DNA of 64,000 nucleotides. Origin: Pseudomonadota bacterium. Its GTDB lineage: Bacteria; Pseudomonadota; Gammaproteobacteria; Burkholderiales; Burkholderiaceae_C. Position numbers and translations under genes: made by a program. Shown here in pieces: positions 1 through 6,830 of the stretch (position 1 is the stretch's first letter; every line of letters starts with the position of its first letter). The stretch lies in assembly GCA_021783695.1 (NCBI GenBank), contig JAJXTO010000001.1, positions 104,823 through 168,822 on the forward strand. The letters are read 5' to 3'. The notes below the pieces were generated by a model, which was not told the DNA's origin, made no database searches, and saw nothing but the letters and a program-made list of their open reading frames with translations.

Positions 1-43
1 TCGACATCGGTGTGCTGCAGGGATGGGGCTTGCGGCATGGCGG

Positions 44-2254
44 TCAAGGCAGATGGTGGATGGTGGTGTCGGCGTGGGTATGCATGTCGATCACCCGGCA
101 GTCGCTGCACATCTTCAGCCGCTCGGCCGCCTTGCCTGCAAAGGCCGGATGCGCCGAGAGCTTGGCCACCATCAGTTCGACCGCCTGCACCGTGCCAAAA
201 GGTTTGCCGCAATGCACACAGCGCCACGGCTGGGCTTCGTTGAGAAGTTGCGGCGCGCTGCGCCGAGGCCCCCAGAGCAGACGGGGCTCCAGACGGATGG
301 CGTCTTCCGGGCAGGTCTTGACGCACAGGCCGCACTGTACGCAGTTCTTTTCGATGAAGCGCAGTTGCGGCGCCTGCGGGTTGTCGGCCAGCGCACCGGC
401 CGGGCAGGCGCCGACGCAACTCAGGCACAGGGTGCAGCGGCTGGTGTCCACCCGGATGGCGCCAAGGGGAGAACCCGCACCATGTGGCAAGGGGATGATG
501 GACGCGCCCGACGCCACCTCTTGCGCCGGGGCATGGCGCAGGAGGTGATCGAGCGCGAGATCGAGGGTGGCGCGCTTTTGCGGCAGCGCGGCGAAGCCGG
601 CCTGGGTGGCTGGAACCTCGCCCGTCACGCGCGGTTGCGCCAGCAAGGCATCGAGCTCACGCACATCGGCAGTCTGCAACAGACGCAGCCGTGTGCCCCG
701 AAAGCCCATGCCGTGCAGCAGCGTTTCGGCAAGCTGCGTCTGCCCTTGGAGGGCATGCAGGTAGGCCGGTGCTTCGGAGTTGTCGGACAAGACCAGAATG
801 TCTGCCGCGCCCCAGGCCACCGCAGACAGCCACAGCTCCAAGCCCACCGAGGCGATATGCCACAGCGGCACGGCAATGACATGGGCAGGCACGCCGCGCA
901 CACCCGGATCCGCCGCCGCGAGCCGACCCAGCTGGCCGATGAGATCCGCGCCCGCATCCTGGCTGTGGAACAGCAGCGCAGGCCGCTTGAGCCCGGCGCG
1001 CAGCGCGGTGAGCAGCAGGGTACGCAGCCGCGCACCGATTTCCGGGGCGCGCGGGTAGGCGTAGGTCAGCGCCCCGGTGGGGCACACCGTGGTGCAGGCT
1101 CCGCAGCCGACGCACAGATGCGGATCGATTTCGATCTGTTCGGTGAAGGGCTTTTTTTGCGCCGCAGCGGGCAGGATGGAGTCGGCTGCGGCGATGGGCG
1201 GGGTCTGGTCGGGCCGAAGTCGGGCGCGGCTGTGCACGGCCTGTGCGGAACAGATGTCGATACAGGCGTGGCAGCCCAGCAGGGAGTTGCGGGTGTGCGC
1301 GCAAAGCTTGGCCTCGTACTGGAAAAAACGAGGTTTCTCGAAGCTGCCCTTGCGATCGCGCAGCTCCGCCACGGCGCGCACCAGCGCCAGCGGGTCGACG
1401 CCCGGGGCGTAGTAGCCCTGCGGCGGCTGATGCAGCGTCAGGCTGGGCTGCGGCTGCAGATCGAGCACCAGATCGACGTGCAGCGTATCCGCCCGTGGGG
1501 CGCGATTGAAGTCGATGGCGCCGATGGCGCCGCAGGCCTGCACGCAATCACGGTGGTCGGTACAGCGCTGCAGGTCGATCTGGTAGTCCAGACCGATCGC
1601 GCCTTCCGGGCAGGCGGCAAGACAGGCATTACAGCGGGTGCAAACATCGAGATCGATCGGATTGGCGCTCTCGCAGTCGACCTCGAATGCGCCCAGCCAG
1701 CCGCGCACGCCCGTCACCCGCCCGGCATGCACCGGCTGTTCATGCTGCAGCGGCAGCGCGGCAGGCGCGGCGCGTCCTGCTGGTCGCCCGGTGTCGAACA
1801 GGGTGAGTTCCAGGCTGTCGGCCAGGAGCTTGCGCGCCATATCCAGAGAATCGGCATCGCCGATGACCAGGCAATGCCCGGCGCTTTGATAGCTGGCCGT
1901 GGGCACGGGTTCGGGCTCGGGCAACGCCGCGGCGGCGAGCAGGGCGGCGATTTTCGGACCGGCGGCCTTGGCCTCACGACCCCAGCCCGCGGTTTCACGG
2001 ATGTTGACAAAACGGATCGGTCGCACATCGGGCGCCGGCATGCCCCCGGTCTGCGCCGCCAGCGCGGCAAACAGCGTGGCCTCTTGCGTGCAGGCGACGA
2101 GCAGGGGCTCCGTGCTCTGCGCGGCCTGCTGGAAGCGCACGATCTCGCGACGGCAGAGCTGGCTGTACGGCTCGATGGTCTGGCCCAGGGCGGCAGTCAA
2201 CTGCGGGCCGTCGAGCGGCATGGTGTGGTTGCAATTGCAGACCAGGGTCTTCAT
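44..2254 (-). CDS. Multi-cluster 4Fe-4S ferredoxin of the formate dehydrogenase cluster
   Basis: A 736-residue cytoplasmic iron-sulfur protein with no signal peptide or membrane helix. Cys-rich cluster motifs start near residues 205 (CTRCNACLAACP), 231, 328, 381 (CVGCGACTTVCP), 607 (CTLCLSCVGACP) and 638 (CVQCGLCVKTCP), so at least four and probably five or six [4Fe-4S] clusters. The C-terminus adds a CxxC...CxxC pair that looks like a zinc ribbon. Related proteins sit at the end of betaproteobacterial fdh operons beside DUF3305/DUF3306 genes. An electron-transfer or cofactor-assembly role for the dehydrogenase is an inference from that position. The start is the ATG that overlaps the stop of the DUF3306 gene by four bases, implying translational coupling. 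Longer upstream reading is unlikely because it would run through that gene. Confidence 0.88.
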   Translation of the reverse strand: MKTLVCNCNHTMPLDGPQLTAALGQTIEPYSQLCRREIVRFQQAAQSTEPLLVACTQEATLFAALAAQTGGMPAPDVRPIRFVNIRETAGWGREAKAAGPKIAALLAAAALPEPEPVPTASYQSAGHCLVIGDADSLDMARKLLADSLELTLFDTGRPAGRAAPAALPLQHEQPVHAGRVTGVRGWLGAFEVDCESANPIDLDVCTRCNACLAACPEGAIGLDYQIDLQRCTDHRDCVQACGAIGAIDFNRAPRADTLHVDLVLDLQPQPSLTLHQPPQGYYAPGVDPLALVRAVAELRDRKGSFEKPRFFQYEAKLCAHTRNSLLGCHACIDICSAQAVHSRARLRPDQTPPIAAADSILPAAAQKKPFTEQIEIDPHLCVGCGACTTVCPTGALTYAYPRAPEIGARLRTLLLTALRAGLKRPALLFHSQDAGADLIGQLGRLAAADPGVRGVPAHVIAVPLWHIASVGLELWLSAVAWGAADILVLSDNSEAPAYLHALQGQTQLAETLLHGMGFRGTRLRLLQTADVRELDALLAQPRVTGEVPATQAGFAALPQKRATLDLALDHLLRHAPAQEVASGASIIPLPHGAGSPLGAIRVDTSRCTLCLSCVGACPAGALADNPQAPQLRFIEKNCVQCGLCVKTCPEDAIRLEPRLLWGPRRSAPQLLNEAQPWRCVHCGKPFGTVQAVELMVAKLSAHPAFAGKAAERLKMCSDCRVIDMHTHADTTIHHLP

Positions 2255-2844
2255 GAGGAGGGGGCAATCGTGTCGAAGGGTGAGTCTTCGGGCCCGCCCG
2301 GCAGGGGGGCTCGTTCGGGCTGCGCGATCGCAGGGGTCTCGGGTGCGAGAGCTTCCGGGGCGGGGCTGGCGTGCCCGGCAACCGGCGGTTCCGGCTGTGG
2401 AGCTGCCGCGGTGGCATCGGGCAAATCGAGCCCCAGATTCGGTGTCAGTTTCAGGCGCGCCAGAAGACCGGGCGGAACGGGGCTGGGGGTGTTGTAGTCG
2501 TCGATATAGGTATCGAGCCCGTCCATCACGTTGAACTGCGGATCGGCGAACAGTTTGCGCAGGGCAGCGCGGCGCACGCCCTCGTCCACGCCCCTGGCGA
2601 TGAAGCGTGTCAGGTCGGCGGTATGGTCGAGCGGCTCCAGGTCGTCCAGCGTGGGGGGCGGGGGCTGATCGGCTGCAGACGCCGGAACGGGCGGCGGTTG
2701 CGCAGGCAAGGCCGGCTCCACAGCCTTGTCCTGCGCAGGCGCGGTGGGCGGCGCATCCGGGGAGGAATCTGCCCCGGCTTGCAGCTTGCGCCGTGACCAG
2801 CGCGACAGAAAGCCGGAGTCTTCGGGGGAATTGGGCACGCTCAT
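2251..2844 (-). CDS. DUF3306 protein of the formate dehydrogenase cluster
   Basis: A 197-residue protein whose N-terminus carries the FLSRWSRRK block typical of DUF3306 proteins. A low-complexity Pro/Ala-rich linker follows, then a conserved core with LEPLDHTADLTRF and a VMDGLDTYIDDYN segment. It has no signal peptide. The family is known only from its constant place in betaproteobacterial formate dehydrogenase operons and its biochemical role is unknown to me. It overlaps both neighbours by four bases (DUF3305 upstream, the polyferredoxin downstream), so it should be made in step with them. A maturation or assembly role is inferred from context only. Confidence 0.85.
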   Translation of the reverse strand: MSVPNSPEDSGFLSRWSRRKLQAGADSSPDAPPTAPAQDKAVEPALPAQPPPVPASAADQPPPPTLDDLEPLDHTADLTRFIARGVDEGVRRAALRKLFADPQFNVMDGLDTYIDDYNTPSPVPPGLLARLKLTPNLGLDLPDATAAAPQPEPPVAGHASPAPEALAPETPAIAQPERAPLPGGPEDSPFDTIAPSS

Positions 2845-3422
2845 AAACAGCAGGCCGGAGGGTCGTCGCCGCCGCCCTCCGCGGGCGGCGCATTGCCGCC
2901 GGACACGTCGCGCTCACCCGGGGCGAGAAAGCTCTGCGGACGGCGGCGCTTGCGCGGCTCGGGCTTGTAGTGCAGCGCGGCAAACTCGGCCAGCCAGTTG
3001 GCCACCGCGGCGGGCAGCGGTGCAATTTCGATGGTCTCGCCTGCATCCATCCAGCGGGCGGCTTCGTTGTAGGACAAGGTTACCGCCTGGATGCTCGGCA
3101 AACCTTCGGGCGCATGGCGCGGATCGTCGCATTCCGGTGCTGCCGCGGGCGTCCACCAGACAAACCAGCTGGGCTGCGGCGAGGTGAGGTTGAGGTGATA
3201 GCCCTCGGCTTCGTCCCGAAACAGTTGCACGCTCCAGTCGGGATACAGCCATTGCGACTGCGCCTGCCCCCACTCCAGGCAGATTGGCGCAGTCCCTGGT
3301 GCCATGCCCGCCATTTCTGCCGGCAGTACGTCGCGCAGGCCCCAGCGCCAGCGCTGCCAGCGGTTGTTCAGTCGGTCGCGCTGCAGGAGCACGGCAATCG
3401 GCCATACGGCAGGCGCAGTCAC
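2841..3422 (-). CDS. DUF3305 protein of the formate dehydrogenase cluster
   Basis: A 193-residue soluble protein. The opening VWPIAVLLQRDRLNNRWQ, a tryptophan-rich middle (WFVWWTPAA) and an NEAARWMDAGE block match what I know of DUF3305, which pairs with DUF3306 in fdh operons. I chose the GTG start because it overlaps the fdhD stop codon in a GTGA arrangement. A longer in-frame reading would run deep into fdhD. The C-terminal tail is charged and Gly-rich. Function unknown; an accessory role in dehydrogenase maturation is inferred. Confidence 0.82.
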   Translation of the reverse strand: MTAPAVWPIAVLLQRDRLNNRWQRWRWGLRDVLPAEMAGMAPGTAPICLEWGQAQSQWLYPDWSVQLFRDEAEGYHLNLTSPQPSWFVWWTPAAAPECDDPRHAPEGLPSIQAVTLSYNEAARWMDAGETIEIAPLPAAVANWLAEFAALHYKPEPRKRRRPQSFLAPGERDVSGGNAPPAEGGGDDPPACCL

Positions 3423-4309
3423 GGCTGCGCTCCTGCCGACATCCGCTCCAGGGGTTCCGAAATGAAGCGATGCGGCGCGGTGTATTGCAGAAAGTGCCGG
3501 TTGGTGCAGCGGGCGAACAGGGCGATGCCGAGCCGTTCTGCGATGTCGTAGCCCATTTGCGTCACACCGGAGCGCGACACGAGGAGGGACACCCCCATCA
3601 GGGCACACTTGATGACCATTTCCGAGGTCAGTCGCCCGGTGGTGTAGAACACCTTGCCCGCGCCGCTCACCCCGTGCAGCCACATCCAGCCGGAAATCGC
3701 ATCCACCGCGTTGTGACGGCCGACATCTTCGGTGAACATCAACAGACGCCCCCCCTCGAACAGGGCGCAGCCGTGCACCGAGCCCGCGCTCTTGTAGAGA
3801 GAATCATGCAGACGCATGACGTCGAGCAGCGCGTAGAGCTCGCTCTGGCTGAGCCGGGTCGCGGCATCGAGCGCGGCATTGTCGACCTCGTCCATGAGGC
3901 TGGCGTACACCGTGCCCTGGCCGCAGCCGGTCGTGACCACACGCCGACCCGCTGTGCGCTGCGTCAGGTCCGCAATACCGCCGCGGCTGGTGATGGAGCA
4001 GGCCTCCACGTCCCAGTCGACCTGCACGGAGGCAATGTCGGCGATGGAGCGCACAAGGCGCTGATTGCGCAGATAGCCGAGCGCCAGCAACTCGGGCGCC
4101 GCGCCCACGGTCATCAGGGTGACGAGTTCCTGTTTGTCGAGATAAAGGGTGAGCGGACGCTCCGCAGGAATGTGAACCTCCTGCGTTTGCCCAAACTCAT
4201 TGCGCACCAATACCCCGCGGGTGAGCGCCACGCGCGCATCACTGAGTTGCGGAATGGGTGTCTGCTGAGCAGGCGCAGCAGGGGAAGACGAACACGCGGA
4301 CTGGGCCAT
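3419..4309 (-). CDS. fdhD: FdhD, formate dehydrogenase sulfurtransferase
   Basis: FdhD takes sulfur from IscS and passes it to the molybdenum or tungsten bis-MGD cofactor of formate dehydrogenase, which is needed for activity. This 296-residue protein carries family blocks such as LLALGYLRNQRLV, GRRVVTTGCGQGT, SAGSVHGCALF, EDVGRHNAVD and TGRLTSEMV. Oddly, the sulfur-handling loop reads C-G-Q-G, so only the first of the two cysteines of the E. coli CxxC motif is present. The gene lies between the structural subunits and the DUF3305/3306 genes, and its stop overlaps the next start. The ATG at 4309 is preferred over the TTG just before it. The ribosome binding site is weak. Confidence 0.95.
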   Translation of the reverse strand: MAQSACSSSPAAPAQQTPIPQLSDARVALTRGVLVRNEFGQTQEVHIPAERPLTLYLDKQELVTLMTVGAAPELLALGYLRNQRLVRSIADIASVQVDWDVEACSITSRGGIADLTQRTAGRRVVTTGCGQGTVYASLMDEVDNAALDAATRLSQSELYALLDVMRLHDSLYKSAGSVHGCALFEGGRLLMFTEDVGRHNAVDAISGWMWLHGVSGAGKVFYTTGRLTSEMVIKCALMGVSLLVSRSGVTQMGYDIAERLGIALFARCTNRHFLQYTAPHRFISEPLERMSAGAQP

Positions 4310-4399
4310 CAAGACAATCTTTTCGGACGGTTGCGAGCAAGGGCCTGGGAGGCAACCCGCCCCACGCGACGACGGTCAGACGCTGCGCCTTGTTGCACC

Positions 4400-4720
4400 C
4401 TATTTCTGCGTCGCCGCCGCCGGGGCGGCGACGGCAGGTTGTGCCGCCACATAGGGGCCGGGGTTAACACAGGGCGGTGTGGCAACCGGCGGCAGGGTCG
4501 TCTTGCCTTGCGCCTTGGCCGCAGCGTAATAGAACGCCGCCACTTTGTCCTGTGCCTCGCACAACTGATAGGCGGCGACCTTATCGCCCCACTTGCCTTT
4601 GGCTGCGGCTTCTTCGGCCTTGGCCTTGGCTTCCGGGCTGGGCGGGGGCAACTTCGCCCACGCGGTGATGCCGCAGCTCAGCGACACGGCCACGATCAAT
4701 CCAAGCATCCATCGCATCAT
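4400..4720 (-). CDS. Small exported protein of the formate dehydrogenase operon
   Basis: A 106-residue protein with a clear Sec signal peptide (residues 1 to about 22, ending AWA). It is followed by an Ala/Lys-rich segment, a short core containing two cysteines (YQLCEAQDK and PPCVNPGP) and an Ala/Pro-rich tail. A good ribosome binding site (GAGGAG) precedes ATG-ATG, seven bases after the cytochrome b subunit stop, so it belongs to the operon. I recognise no catalytic family. Small proteins of this kind accompany betaproteobacterial fdh genes, and a periplasmic helper role is only a guess. A 9-bp GC-rich inverted repeat overlaps the last codons. Confidence 0.78.
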   Translation of the reverse strand: MMRWMLGLIVAVSLSCGITAWAKLPPPSPEAKAKAEEAAAKGKWGDKVAAYQLCEAQDKVAAFYYAAAKAQGKTTLPPVATPPCVNPGPYVAAQPAVAAPAAATQK

Positions 4721-4727
4721 CGTCTCC

Positions 4728-5924
4728 TCAAGCCTTGTGTTTGATCACGGGCACCGGTGACTGTGCCTTGGCGCCGCTGCGCTGGGCTGGAATCTTTCCG
4801 GATTGAATGTCGTCCAGCCAGAGCGCGTGGTGTTGTTTCGCCCAACTTTCATCCACATAGCCGGTGCGCATGCCGTCGAGCGCGCCCTCCGTGCCCACAG
4901 TGCCTATGTAGATATGACCGAACGCCATGGCCATGAACAACATGGTGGCCGAGGCGTGAAGGATTTCCGCCACCTGCATTGCGCCGCGGCTATAAGGAAA
5001 ATTGGGCACCAGCTTGTCGAGCACCAGGCCCGATGCCACCGCCAGCAGACCAAGGAACAGCACCCCGGCCCAAAACCATATTTTTTCGCCCGCATTGAAC
5101 CGCGCAGAGGGCGCTTCGCCGCCGCCAAACAAACCGCCCCCATTGGCAAGCCAGGCCAGATCGGTCTTGCTCGGCAGGTTGTCGCGCACGAAGGTCAGCA
5201 GCACGATGACCAGCGACAGGCCGAACAGCGGTCCGACAAAATTGTGGATGGTCTTGAGCGCATAGGTCAGCCAGCCAAAGAGCGTCGCCCCCAGGATGGG
5301 AAGCAGAAAGAACTTGCCAAACAGGATGACAATGCCCGACACCGCAAGAGCGATGAACGAGAATGCCAGCACCCAGTGCATGAAGCGCTCGAACGGCGTG
5401 AAACGCTCGATCTTGCGTCCCGTGGGCTTGTGCACCAGCCGGATTTTTCCGCGGAACAAATAGAACGCGGCGATGCCCACCACGGCGAGGATCAGCAGCC
5501 AGCCACCGACCGGAATGAGCAACAGATTGCGCGTCTGCCGCCAAGCCTCGCCCGCCGTGGTGAGGCTTGAGCCGGGATACGCCGTTTGCGGTTGAATCAG
5601 CACCCCGGCTTCGGGATCTGGCAGGCTGGTGAAACCAGATTGCTGCTTGATCTCGCGCCACATCGGTGCGTTATTGCCAGGCTGCACTTGCGCTCGCTCG
5701 CCATTGTTTTGCTGCAGATAGCCGGGGATGGTCGACGCGTCCGGAGGAGCCGCTGGCTGATCGGCGCGCGGCGTCGTGCCAACCTGCGCCACCGGAGTGA
5801 GCGTTGCTGGTGCGGCCGCCGCGAGCGCGGCAGGCGCGCCCAATAGCACGCCCAATAGCACGCCCAATAGCACGCCCAAGCCCAACACGGCAGTTGCAAC
5901 TAAACGGGAAAAGAGTCCGGACAT
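4728..5924 (-). CDS. Formate dehydrogenase cytochrome b (gamma) subunit
   Basis: The 398-residue membrane anchor that takes electrons from the Fe-S subunit to quinone through b haems. It begins with a signal peptide (residues 1 to about 36) and an exported region of about 100 residues. Four transmembrane helices follow between roughly residues 135 and 350, with histidine-bearing helices (FTPFERFMHWVL, LKTIHNFVGPLF, EILHASATML) typical of the FdnI/FdoI family. The N-terminal extension is longer than in E. coli FdnI but usual for this betaproteobacterial type. Codons for the signal peptide contain three perfect 12-bp tandem repeats that give GVLLGVLLGVLLG. Confidence 0.9.
   Translation of the reverse strand: MSGLFSRLVATAVLGLGVLLGVLLGVLLGAPAALAAAAPATLTPVAQVGTTPRADQPAAPPDASTIPGYLQQNNGERAQVQPGNNAPMWREIKQQSGFTSLPDPEAGVLIQPQTAYPGSSLTTAGEAWRQTRNLLLIPVGGWLLILAVVGIAAFYLFRGKIRLVHKPTGRKIERFTPFERFMHWVLAFSFIALAVSGIVILFGKFFLLPILGATLFGWLTYALKTIHNFVGPLFGLSLVIVLLTFVRDNLPSKTDLAWLANGGGLFGGGEAPSARFNAGEKIWFWAGVLFLGLLAVASGLVLDKLVPNFPYSRGAMQVAEILHASATMLFMAMAFGHIYIGTVGTEGALDGMRTGYVDESWAKQHHALWLDDIQSGKIPAQRSGAKAQSPVPVIKHKA
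5839..5874 (-). repeat. Three perfect 12-bp tandem repeats in a signal peptide
   Basis: The plus-strand unit CCCAATAGCACG occurs three times without change, followed by a partial fourth unit. On the coding strand it encodes repeated Gly-Val-Leu-Leu in the hydrophobic core of the signal peptide of the formate dehydrogenase gamma subunit. The unit is a multiple of three, so copy-number change by slippage would alter signal length without a frameshift. Confidence 0.95.
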
Positions 5925-5933
5925 GGCCCGCTC

Positions 5934-6167
5934 CTAGCGCATGCGCACGTATTCGTTCTGATTCTGGGAGCGGCGGTCAATCTCCCGCTGCCAACTGGCC
6001 TTGTCGCCCACCTTCCAGTCCTTTTCGGTGAAGGCGGGGTTGGCGCCCATCCAAGGGGCTTGCGAGGGTGGCGCACCGGCTTGAGTGAGGGTCTGAGGTT
6101 TCTGGCTACACCCGGCCAGCATGGCGAACACGACGGCTGCGAAGATCAAGGACACGCTGCGTTTCAT
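5934..6167 (-). CDS. Small lipoprotein between fdhB and the gamma subunit
   Basis: A 77-residue predicted lipoprotein: MKR n-region, hydrophobic core, and a lipobox LAGC with the lipidated cysteine at residue 20. The mature part of about 57 residues is polar and ends RSQNQNEYVRMR. Its start overlaps the fdhB stop by four bases (ATGA), and it ends nine bases before the gamma subunit start, so it is translated as part of the operon. I know of no function. By position it may help anchor or assemble the periplasmic dehydrogenase on the membrane. The ATG at 6167 is the only start that gives a signal sequence. Confidence 0.82.
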   Translation of the reverse strand: MKRSVSLIFAAVVFAMLAGCSQKPQTLTQAGAPPSQAPWMGANPAFTEKDWKVGDKASWQREIDRRSQNQNEYVRMR

Positions 6168-6799
6168 GATGACGCCCCCTGTTTTGTCGGCGCGGGTTGG
6201 GCTGACGGCGACGCTGACTTGCCATACGCCGTTCCCCAGCCCCACAGTTCGGCACCGCCACCACGATGCAGCACGCGGTCGCGCAGGATGTCGGCGATGA
6301 CCTCGCCATCGCCGGCCAGCAGTGCCTTGGTCGAGCACATTTCGGCGCAGATGGGCAGCTTGCCTTCGGCCAGGCGGTCACGCCCATATTCCTTGAACTG
6401 TTCTTCCGAGCCGTTTGGTGCCGGGCCGCCCGCGCAGAAGGTGCATTTGTCCATCTTGCCGCGCAGACCGAACTCGCCGTTGGCGGGAAACTGCGGCGCG
6501 CCGAACGGGCAGGCATAGGAACAATAGCCGCAGCCGATGCACACATCCTTGTCATGCAGCACCACGCCTTCGGGCGTGCGGTAGAAGCAGCTCACCGGGC
6601 ACACGGCCATGCACGGCGCATCCGAGCAGTGCATGCAGGCGACCGAGATGGATTTCTCCCCCGGAACGCCTTCGTTCATGGTGACCACGCGGCGGCGATT
6701 GACGCCCCAGGGCACCTCGTTCTCGTTTTTGCAGGCGGTGACGCAGCCGTTGCAGTTGATGCAGCGCTCGGCATCACAGATGAATTTCATGCGGGCCAT
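6164..6799 (-). CDS. fdhB: Formate dehydrogenase Fe-S (beta) subunit
   Basis: A 211-residue ferredoxin-like subunit that carries electrons from the catalytic subunit to the cytochrome b. It has four cysteine groups: CINCNGCVTACK near residue 13, CMHCSDAPCMAVCP near 55, CIGCGYCSYACP near 87, and the separated CTFC...CAEMC pair, for four [4Fe-4S] clusters. It lacks the C-terminal membrane helix of E. coli FdnH and fits the shorter FDH3-type beta subunit. It has no signal of its own and presumably rides with FdhA through the Tat pathway. GGAGA lies eight bases before the start. Confidence 0.94.
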   Translation of the reverse strand: MARMKFICDAERCINCNGCVTACKNENEVPWGVNRRRVVTMNEGVPGEKSISVACMHCSDAPCMAVCPVSCFYRTPEGVVLHDKDVCIGCGYCSYACPFGAPQFPANGEFGLRGKMDKCTFCAGGPAPNGSEEQFKEYGRDRLAEGKLPICAEMCSTKALLAGDGEVIADILRDRVLHRGGGAELWGWGTAYGKSASPSAQPAPTKQGASS

Positions 6800-6830
6800 G
6801 GGGATGTCTCCGTTCAGCGTGAGGGGCGCG

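Noticed and set aside
4410..4435. GC-rich 9-bp hairpin at the end of the small exported protein gene
   Set aside because: It lies in coding sequence with no T-run and in the middle of an operon, so I do not call it a terminator.
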